This document shows, piece by piece, positions 58,224-64,000 of a stretch of 64,000 nucleotides of DNA. The number at the start of each line of letters is the position of its first letter. The stretch's first letter is position 1. The position numbers and the translations under genes are program-made. The notes under the pieces were generated by a model. The model had not been told where the DNA came from, made no database searches, and saw nothing but the letters and a program-made list of their open reading frames with translations. The DNA is from Streptosporangium roseum DSM 43021 (GTDB lineage Bacteria; Actinomycetota; Actinomycetes; Streptosporangiales; Streptosporangiaceae), in the NCBI RefSeq assembly GCF_000024865.1, contig NC_013595.1:9858001-9922000 (forward strand). The letters run 5' to 3'.

Positions 58224-60056
58224 TCAGACCGGGCGAGGGGCCGCGCTGCGGCGCCTGGAGAGCCTGACCTCCGTACGGCCCGGGCTCCGCGCGTCGCCGA
58301 GGACGATCGTGTGCGCCGTTTCGGGGATGAGGCGGAGATCGTGGGTGATGAGGATGGTCGTGCGGCCGGACATGAGCAGCCGGAGAGGCTCCATGATCCG
58401 TGCCGCGGTGAGGGAGTCGAGTCCGGTCATCGGTTCGTCGAGCACGAGCACCGGGGCGTCGCGCAGGATCGCCCGGGCGATGGCGATGCGCTGGCGCTGC
58501 CCGCCGGACAGGAGCCGGCCGCGTTGGCCGATGGGCGTGTCGTATTTCCGGGGGAGCGTGCCGATGAAGTCGTGCACGTCCGCCAGGACGGCGGCCCGGA
58601 CGATGTCGTCCATGCTTGAGCCGGGACGGCCGTAGGCGATGTTGTCGCGCACGGTCCCGGAGAAGAGCAGGTTCTCCTGCTGGAGGATGGTGATGTTGTC
58701 GCGCAGCGACCGGCGCGGCAGGTCCCGGATGTCGACTCCGTCGAGAAGGATGCGCCCGGCGGTGGGGTCGTAGAACCGCAGCAGGAGTTTGGTGAGGGTG
58801 GATTTGCCCGCGCCACTGGGCCCGGTGCAGACGATCAGTTCGCCCGGCTCCGCGCGGAAGGACAGATTCCGCAGCGTGGGACTGGTCCGGTTCGGATAGG
58901 TGAAGCCGACCTCGGCGAACTCGATCCGGCCACGGCTCCGCCCGGCCATGGGAACCGCCCCGGCCCGGTCGGTGACAGCGGGCCGGGTCCGCAGGATCTC
59001 GATGACGCGGTCGGAGCCCGCCGCGGCCTCGGAGACGGTGAGCGCGATCTGCCCGAGGCTCTGCACCGCCGGATAGAGGTAGGCGAGGTAGGCGGCGAAG
59101 GCGAGCAGCCCGCCGATGGTGAGCCGGCCGGCCGCGATCTCCCACGCGCCGAAGCCGATGACGACCAGCAGGCAGATGGTCTCGATGACCTGGACGACCG
59201 GCCCGTACAGCGCGGACAGCCGGGCCTGGGACACGTTGGCCCGTAGCCAGGTGTGGCCCTCGGCGTGCAGCCGATCCGCCTCGGCCTCCTGGCGGTTGTA
59301 GGCCTGGACGAGGGACTGGTTGGCCAGGCCCTCCTCGATGACGCTGTTCATGGCTCCGTTGCTGAGCCGCTCCCGGGCGGCGACGGTCCTGAACTTCGAC
59401 GCGAAAACCTTGGAGACGATCAGGAACGCCGGGACCATCGCGAACGTCACCAGCGCGAGATCCCACCGGATGTAGAAGGCCGCCCCGGCGAAGAAGACCA
59501 CGCTGGCGACCGTCGTGAGGAGCCGGACCACGCCGGAGCCGACCAGTTCCTCGATGGCTTCGATGTCGTCGGTGAGCCGGGCCATCAGGTCGCCCAGCCG
59601 GCGGTTGTCGAAGAAGTCGGGGGTGAGCGTCTGGATGTGGGAGAACACCCTGTCCCGTAACCGCAGCAGGAAGCGCTCCCCGCCCAGGGCCGTGGCGTAG
59701 GAACCCACGAAGGAGGCCAGGCCCGCGATGACCACGAGGCCGAGCCAGGTGAACGCGGGTGTCCAGAACGCTCCCATGTTCTGGTCGCTGAGGACCTCGT
59801 CGGTGATGCGCCCGAACAGCCAGATCGCGCTGACCTCGCAGAGGGCCGCCACGATCGCCAGCACGACGCCGACCACGAAAAACCTGCGGACGCCGCGGGT
59901 GCAGGGCCAGAACCGCCGGAAGGCGTCCCGGATGGAGACCGCCGGCGCGATCGGGGACGGGAGGTCCCCTACCGGTCCGGCTCCGTCCGGCGAGGGGGTC
60001 GCAAAGGAGAACCGGCGGGTGACCCGCCGGTTCTCGTCTGACTTTGCTACCACCAC
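58224..60056 (-). CDS. ABC exporter, fused permease and ATPase
   Basis: About 610 residues: an approximately 40-residue tail, a six-helix exporter domain (first helix FFVVGVVLAIVAALCEVSAI) and an ATPase with Walker A GPSGAGKST (near 410), signature LSGGQRQRIAIARAI (near 510) and Walker B VLVLDEPMTGLD. There is no N-terminal C39 peptidase domain. The GTG start overlaps the stop of the 41-residue peptide gene by 10 bp; no later in-frame start precedes the first helix. Export of the Gly/Trp-rich peptides is the natural hypothesis; a lipid or drug exporter is the alternative. Confidence 0.87.
   Translation of the reverse strand: MVVAKSDENRRVTRRFSFATPSPDGAGPVGDLPSPIAPAVSIRDAFRRFWPCTRGVRRFFVVGVVLAIVAALCEVSAIWLFGRITDEVLSDQNMGAFWTPAFTWLGLVVIAGLASFVGSYATALGGERFLLRLRDRVFSHIQTLTPDFFDNRRLGDLMARLTDDIEAIEELVGSGVVRLLTTVASVVFFAGAAFYIRWDLALVTFAMVPAFLIVSKVFASKFRTVAARERLSNGAMNSVIEEGLANQSLVQAYNRQEAEADRLHAEGHTWLRANVSQARLSALYGPVVQVIETICLLVVIGFGAWEIAAGRLTIGGLLAFAAYLAYLYPAVQSLGQIALTVSEAAAGSDRVIEILRTRPAVTDRAGAVPMAGRSRGRIEFAEVGFTYPNRTSPTLRNLSFRAEPGELIVCTGPSGAGKSTLTKLLLRFYDPTAGRILLDGVDIRDLPRRSLRDNITILQQENLLFSGTVRDNIAYGRPGSSMDDIVRAAVLADVHDFIGTLPRKYDTPIGQRGRLLSGGQRQRIAIARAILRDAPVLVLDEPMTGLDSLTAARIMEPLRLLMSGRTTILITHDLRLIPETAHTIVLGDARSPGRTEVRLSRRRSAAPRPV
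60007..60035 (-). terminator. perfect hairpin inside the exporter's 5' coding end
   Basis: GAGAACCGGCGGGT and its exact complement lie one base apart, 12-40 nt after the peptide stop codon. It could be an attenuator giving more peptide than exporter message. Confidence 0.65.
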
Positions 60057-60172
60057 CAGCCGCCGCCCCAGCCGCCGCCCCAGCCGCCGCCGCATCCGCA
60101 GCGACGACGACGACGGCATCCGCCCCAACCAAGCGGAGCGCGGTTAGCCGGGAAGAACTTGTCCAGTCTCAT
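60047..60172 (-). CDS. 41-aa Cys/Arg then Gly/Trp-rich peptide
   Basis: A small gene with AAGGGA before its ATG. It starts MRLDKFFPANRAPLGWGG, has CRRRRRCGC, then three GGGW repeats and ends WWW. There is no signal peptide. The C-R-R-R-C-x-C-G-G-G order is shared with the secreted protein at 57423, so the two are probably related. It is directly coupled to an ABC exporter. A ribosomally made, exported (perhaps modified or disulfide-bonded) peptide is the leading idea; no modification enzyme is adjacent. The alternative is a leader peptide for exporter control. Confidence 0.65.
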   Translation of the reverse strand: MRLDKFFPANRAPLGWGGCRRRRRCGCGGGWGGGWGGGWWW

Positions 60173-60590
60173 TGACTTTCCCTTCTGACCGTTCTTTCGC
60201 GGACTTGCCAATTACGACAATATCACCCATATGCGCATCAATCTCCGGGCTCGACGCGGATTTGAGATCTTTTAACCGGCCATTCCAATGTGCCTCCCGG
60301 AGAGGGTGGACCAGCTCCTTCGCACCTGTCACCGGTGGGCCACGGAACGCCCAAGCAAGGGGACGTTATTCAAAGCGCGCCCCGGAAAACCACCAGGAGA
60401 GAGTCTCCCTGATCCAATGAAAGGCCATCGCCGAACGCGCCGGACGATCGCCCCGAGCCCCCCGCGAACCTCATAAGTTCTCCATAAGGAAACCTGGAAA
60501 CGGCGAGTCGGTAAATGAACGCCAAATGGGGAAGGCGCTCCGGAGCACCGGCGGAGGAGCCCTGGGCGGACGCGGGCGTCCTGGAACCAC
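60173..60590. other. intergenic region upstream of the peptide-exporter operon
   Basis: About 420 bp with lower G+C. On the minus strand TTGATG and CGTAAT, 19 bp apart, are a candidate promoter for the peptide gene. A 62-residue open frame crosses the peptide start but has no ribosome site or family match. No other gene seen. Confidence 0.45.
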
Positions 60591-60622
60591 GCGAGCCCGC
60601 TCCCTCCGGGGAGCGGGCTCGC
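60591..60622. terminator. terminator of the 2-oxoacid dehydrogenase operon
   Basis: GCGAGCCCGCTCCC and its exact complement flank a 4-nt loop, 14 bp after the E2 stop on the minus strand. Confidence 0.85.
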
Positions 60623-60635
60623 GACTTCTGCGGTT

Positions 60636-62084
60636 TCAGTTCCAGGCGAGCATGCGGAGCGGGTCCTCCAGCATGGCGCCGACGTCACGGAGGAAGAGCG
60701 AGCCGAGCTCCCCGTCCACGACCCGGTGGTCGAACGACAGCGCCAGCGTGCAGACCCTGCGTGGCACGATCTGCCCGTCCACCACCCACGGCATGTCCCT
60801 GACCTGCCCGAAGGCCAGGATGACCGACTCCCCGGGGTTGAGGATCGGAGTGCCCGCGTCCACCCCGAACACGCCCACATTGGTGATCGTGATCGTGCCG
60901 CCGGCCATGTCGGCGGGCTGGGTGCGGCCCGCACGGGCGGTCTCGGCGAGGGCGCCGAGGGCCCTGGCGAGGTCCGGGAGGGACATCGCGTGGGCGTCCT
61001 TGACGTTGGGGACGAGCAGGCCGCGCGGGGTGGCCGCGGCGATGCCCAGGTTCACGTAGTGCTTGACCACGATCTCCTGCGCGGCCTCGTCCCACGCCGA
61101 GTTGATCATCGGATACCGGCGCGCGGCGACGAGCACCGCCTTCGCCACCAGGAGCAACGGCGACACCTTGACCTCGGCGAAGTCGGGCAACCGTCGCAGC
61201 CGCCCGACCGCGTCCATGGTCTCGGTGACGTCCACCTGGAGGAACTCGGTGACATGCGGCGCGGTGAACGCCGAGGCCACCATGGCCTGCGCGGTCGCCC
61301 TGCGCACACCCTTGACCGGGATCCGCTCCTCACCCGCCCGTACGGCCGGCACCGCAACCGGAGCGGAGACCGCCCCGACCGCCGACTGGACGTCGTCCCG
61401 GGTGATCGAGCCCTGCGGGCCGCTCCCGGTGAGCGTGGTCAGGTCGACTCCGAGATCCTTGGCCAGCTTCCGCACGGGAGGCTTGGCCAGCGTCGCGACG
61501 CGTCCCCCGGAGGCGGGCGCGGCACCGGCGGCAGTCCCGTTCTCCCGGGCGTCCTCCCGCACGGAGGGCGCGGCGCTCTCCCCGGTGAACGGCCCGGCGG
61601 CCTCGCCGGCGGCGGGCCCGGCGTCCTCCCGCGCGGACGGCTGGACGCTCCGCGGAGCCGGCGAGCCCGCGGGCGGGGTGGGCGCCGATTTGCGGGGACG
61701 GCGTTTGGCCGCGCCCATCTTGACGCCGTAGCCCACCAGGACCGGCTGGCGCTCCTCCTTCGGGAGGGCGGGCACCATGTCCTCGGCCAGGGCCTGCCCG
61801 CGTTCGGGGGCGGGGCCGGGGGCGGCGGAGGGAGCGGGGTCCGTGCCGGTCCCGTCGTCGACCGAGATGATCGGCCTGCCGACGTCCACGGTCTCGCCCT
61901 CGTCGGCCATCAGGGCCGCCACCACGCCCTCGAACGGGCAGGGCAGCTCGACGACGGCCTTGGCGGTCTCGATCTCCACGATGATCTGGTTGACCTTGAC
62001 GGGGTCGCCGGCCTTCACGTGCCAGCGGACGATCTCCGCCTCGGTCAGGCCTTCACCCACGTCGGGGAGCTTGAACTGCTTCAT
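60636..62084 (-). CDS. 2-oxoacid dehydrogenase E2 (dihydrolipoamide acyltransferase)
   Basis: A 482-residue core enzyme. One N-terminal lipoyl domain (lipoyl-lysine K42 in EIETAKAVVELP), an Ala/Pro-rich linker, a peripheral-subunit-binding domain (VRKLAKDLGVDLTTLTGSGP, about 205-225) and the catalytic domain with HRVVDG (His about 453). With E1alpha and E1beta it forms a branched-chain 2-oxoacid or pyruvate dehydrogenase; subunit type favours the branched-chain class but does not prove it. Last gene of the operon; no E3 in view. Confidence 0.92.
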   Translation of the reverse strand: MKQFKLPDVGEGLTEAEIVRWHVKAGDPVKVNQIIVEIETAKAVVELPCPFEGVVAALMADEGETVDVGRPIISVDDGTGTDPAPSAAPGPAPERGQALAEDMVPALPKEERQPVLVGYGVKMGAAKRRPRKSAPTPPAGSPAPRSVQPSAREDAGPAAGEAAGPFTGESAAPSVREDARENGTAAGAAPASGGRVATLAKPPVRKLAKDLGVDLTTLTGSGPQGSITRDDVQSAVGAVSAPVAVPAVRAGEERIPVKGVRRATAQAMVASAFTAPHVTEFLQVDVTETMDAVGRLRRLPDFAEVKVSPLLLVAKAVLVAARRYPMINSAWDEAAQEIVVKHYVNLGIAAATPRGLLVPNVKDAHAMSLPDLARALGALAETARAGRTQPADMAGGTITITNVGVFGVDAGTPILNPGESVILAFGQVRDMPWVVDGQIVPRRVCTLALSFDHRVVDGELGSLFLRDVGAMLEDPLRMLAWN

Positions 62085-62097
62085 CGTCTCCTCCCTC

Positions 62098-63081
62098 TCA
62101 GAACGCGAACGCGCGGTCGACGGCGTCGAGGACCCGGTCCAGGTCGGGCAGGTAGTGGTCCTCCAGCCTGGAGGGCGGGTAGGGGGTGGACGGCCCGCCG
62201 ATGCGCAGCACGGGCGCCTCCAGGTTGTAGAAGCAGGTCTCGGTGACGCGGGCGGCCACCTCGGCGCCGAAGCCGTTGTAGACCGGCGCCTCGTGCACCA
62301 CGACGCAGCGCCCTGTCTTGCGGACCGACTCGGTGACCCGCGCGATGTCCAGCGGGTTGAGCGAGCGCAGGTCCACCACCTCCAGGGACCGGCCGTCCTC
62401 CTCGGCCGCCGCCGCCGCCTCCAGGCAGGTCTTGACCATCGGCCCGTACGCCAGCACGGTGAGGTCCGTGCCCGGCCGTACCACCTGGGCCTGGTCGAAG
62501 GGCGTCCAGCCGTCGGGGGCGGCGGAGGTGTCCACCTCGGCCTTCTCCCAGTAGCGCCGCTTGGGCTCGAAGAAGACCACCGGGTCGTCGCACCGGATCG
62601 CCTGCTGGATCATCGTGTAGGCGTCGGCGGGGTTGGAGCAGGCCACCACCCGCAGGCCCGCGGTGTGGGTGAAGTAGGCCTCGGGCGACTCGCTGTGGTG
62701 CTCCACGGCGCCGATTCCGCCGCCGCACGGGATCCGCACCACGACCGGCAGCCTCACCTTCCCCAGCGACCGCAGCGGCATCTTGGCGAGCTGGGTGATG
62801 ATCTGGTCGGCGGCGGGGAAGACGAACCCGTCGAACTGGATCTCGCAGACCGGGCGGTACCCCCGGAGCGCGAGCCCGATCGCCGTGCCGATGATGCCCG
62901 ACTCGGCCAGCGGCGTGTCGATGACCCGCTGCTCGCCGAAGTCCTTCTGCAGCCCGTCGGTGACGCGGAACACGCCACCGAGCTTGCCCACGTCCTCGCC
63001 CATGATGAGGACCTTGGGGTCGTCCTCCATGGCCTTGCGCATGCCCTCGTTGAGTGCCTTCGCCAGCGTGAGAGTGCTCAT
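62098..63081 (-). CDS. 2-oxoacid dehydrogenase E1 beta subunit
   Basis: A 327-residue subunit: MSTLTLAKALNEGMRKAMEDD, GEDVGKLGGVFRVTDGLQK, DTPLAESGIIGTAIGLA and the C-terminal transketolase domain ending in the RLEDHYLPD region. It binds thiamine diphosphate jointly with E1alpha. The ATG overlaps the E1alpha stop by 4 bp, and 13 bp separate it from E2. Confidence 0.93.
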   Translation of the reverse strand: MSTLTLAKALNEGMRKAMEDDPKVLIMGEDVGKLGGVFRVTDGLQKDFGEQRVIDTPLAESGIIGTAIGLALRGYRPVCEIQFDGFVFPAADQIITQLAKMPLRSLGKVRLPVVVRIPCGGGIGAVEHHSESPEAYFTHTAGLRVVACSNPADAYTMIQQAIRCDDPVVFFEPKRRYWEKAEVDTSAAPDGWTPFDQAQVVRPGTDLTVLAYGPMVKTCLEAAAAAEEDGRSLEVVDLRSLNPLDIARVTESVRKTGRCVVVHEAPVYNGFGAEVAARVTETCFYNLEAPVLRIGGPSTPYPPSRLEDHYLPDLDRVLDAVDRAFAF

Positions 63082-64000
63082 CCCTCGAACCCCTCCAGGT
63101 AGGCCGCGAACTGGGCGCGCTCCTCGTCCATCAGCCGGTGCGGCTCCGCGTAGACGTGGTCGAAGATGGCCAGCGGCTCGGGATCCGGCAGCGCGAGACA
63201 GCGTTTACGCACGTCCCGGCCCAGATCATCGGCCTCGGCGTCGATCGCGTCGAAGAACTCCTGGTCGGCGAGCTGGTTTTTGAACATGTAGGCGCGGACC
63301 CGCTCGATGGGGTCCTTGAGCTTCCACGCCTCCAGCTCCCCGGCCACCCGGTAACGGGTCGGGTCGTCGGAGGTGGTGTGCGCGCCCATCCGGTAGGTGA
63401 AGGCCTCGATCAGCATCGGCCCCTGCCCGGACCTGGCGTCGGCGAGCGCCTTGCGGGTGACGGCGAGGCAGGCGAGGACGTCGTTGCCGTCGACCCGGAC
63501 GCCGGGGAAGCCGAAGCCGCTCGCCCGGCGGTACAGCGGGATGCGGGACTGCTTCTCCAGGGGCTCGGAGATGGCCCACTGGTTGTTCTGGCAGAAGAAC
63601 ACCACGGGCGCGTTGAACACCGACGCCCAGATGAACGACTCGTTCACGTCGCCCTGGGAGGTGGCGCCGTCCCCGAAGTAGACGATCGTGGCGGCCTCGG
63701 CGCTGTCGCGCTGGACGCCCATGGCGTAGCCGACCGCGTGCAGGGTCTGGCTGCCGATCACGATCGTGTACAGGTGGAAGTTGTGCTCGGCCGGATCCCA
63801 GCCGCCGTGGTTGACGCCGCGGAACAGGCCGAGCAGGTTCACCGGGTCGACGCCCCGGCACCATGCCACACCGTGCTCGCGGTAGGTCGGGAAGGCCATG
63901 TCCGTCTCGGCCAATGCCCGGCCCGAGCCGATCTGCGCGGCCTCCTGGCCGAGCAGGGACGCCCAGATGCCCAGCTCGCCCTGGCGCTGCAGGGCCACGG
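63078..64000 (-). CDS. 2-oxoacid dehydrogenase E1 alpha subunit (5' end outside the window)
   Basis: The C-terminal 306 or so residues. The thiamine-diphosphate/Mg motif GDGATSQGDVNESF and NNQWAISEP are intact, as are the LQRQGELG and GQEAAQIGSG segments that normally lie some 60 residues from the N-terminus, so the start is beyond the window edge. It oxidatively decarboxylates a 2-oxoacid and passes the acyl group to E2 lipoate. Coupled by overlap to E1beta; first visible gene of the operon. Confidence 0.93.
   Translation of the reverse strand, partial: VALQRQGELGIWASLLGQEAAQIGSGRALAETDMAFPTYREHGVAWCRGVDPVNLLGLFRGVNHGGWDPAEHNFHLYTIVIGSQTLHAVGYAMGVQRDSAEAATIVYFGDGATSQGDVNESFIWASVFNAPVVFFCQNNQWAISEPLEKQSRIPLYRRASGFGFPGVRVDGNDVLACLAVTRKALADARSGQGPMLIEAFTYRMGAHTTSDDPTRYRVAGELEAWKLKDPIERVRAYMFKNQLADQEFFDAIDAEADDLGRDVRKRCLALPDPEPLAIFDHVYAEPHRLMDEERAQFAAYLEGFEG

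Noticed and set aside
60144..60332. 62-residue minus-strand open frame over the peptide promoter
   Set aside because: No ribosome site, low-GC third positions and an overlap with the better-supported 41-residue peptide gene.

Overview
The window is about 70% G+C chromosomal DNA from a Gram-positive actinomycete. The family mix (DUF3263, DUF1707, an F420-type luciferase-like oxidoreductase, a SepF paralogue, many GTG starts) and the guanidine-III riboswitch, which closely resembles the Thermobifida one, suggest the order Streptosporangiales. That placement is inference; the full 16S gene is present and would settle it. At least ten genes seem to be read from leaderless mRNAs: a TANNNT -10 box lies 6-8 nt before the start codon and no Shine-Dalgarno sequence is visible.

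Layout. 1-6.3 kb: an MFS transporter, a secreted protein, trehalose-phosphatase with DUF3263, a SAM hydroxide adenosyltransferase, a DUF35/thiolase pair behind a palindromic operator, and a Gly/Tyr-rich secreted protein. 6.5-12.1 kb: a five-gene peptide ABC importer operon. 12.6-14.4 kb: a polysaccharide/teichoic-acid-type ABC exporter. 14.7-20.3 kb: a PEBP protein, a 59-aa gene behind a LexA-like box, a repeat-rich secreted protein, a KamA-type radical SAM enzyme, a DUF1707 protein and PlsX. 20.5-24.6 kb: a P-type ATPase overlapping argS. 24.7-27.9 kb: a membrane protein, a 400-bp repeat field, SepF and a PhzF protein. 28.1-33.4 kb: a complete rRNA operon on the minus strand with both RNase III processing stems, promoter and terminator. 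33.9-49.7 kb: oligopeptidase B, an aldo/keto reductase, a flippase-like protein with a kinase-like insert, an RpiB-like gene broken by an in-frame TGA, an M28 peptidase, a molybdopterin oxidoreductase, several small enzymes, a guanidine-III riboswitch with its gdx exporter, a methyltransferase and a long-form acyl-CoA dehydrogenase. 49.8-57.2 kb: a class D beta-lactamase, then an accessory cassette (below). 57.4-60.2 kb: an ABC exporter bracketed by two Gly/Trp/Cys-rich small proteins. 60.6-64 kb: a 2-oxoacid dehydrogenase operon (E1alpha partial, E1beta, E2).

Two clusters look most novel. (1) Two bicistrons, a Nudix/winged-helix (NrtR-like) regulator with a J-domain/kinase-like fusion and a vWA protein with a divergent adenylosuccinate-synthetase homologue, are each driven by a promoter of the same design whose -10 lies inside the same palindrome (TTCTCATAnTGAGA). 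This implies one regulon and probably one biochemical system, perhaps tied to ADP-ribose/NAD or nucleotide signalling. (2) A 41-aa peptide gene, too short for routine ORF calling, overlaps the start of an ABC exporter, and a 100-aa secreted protein with the same C-rich then Gly/Trp-rich module lies at the exporter's other end. Other notable items are the riboswitch, the LexA-box microgene, the stop-interrupted rpiB, and tandem duplications that copy the stop codons of several genes.
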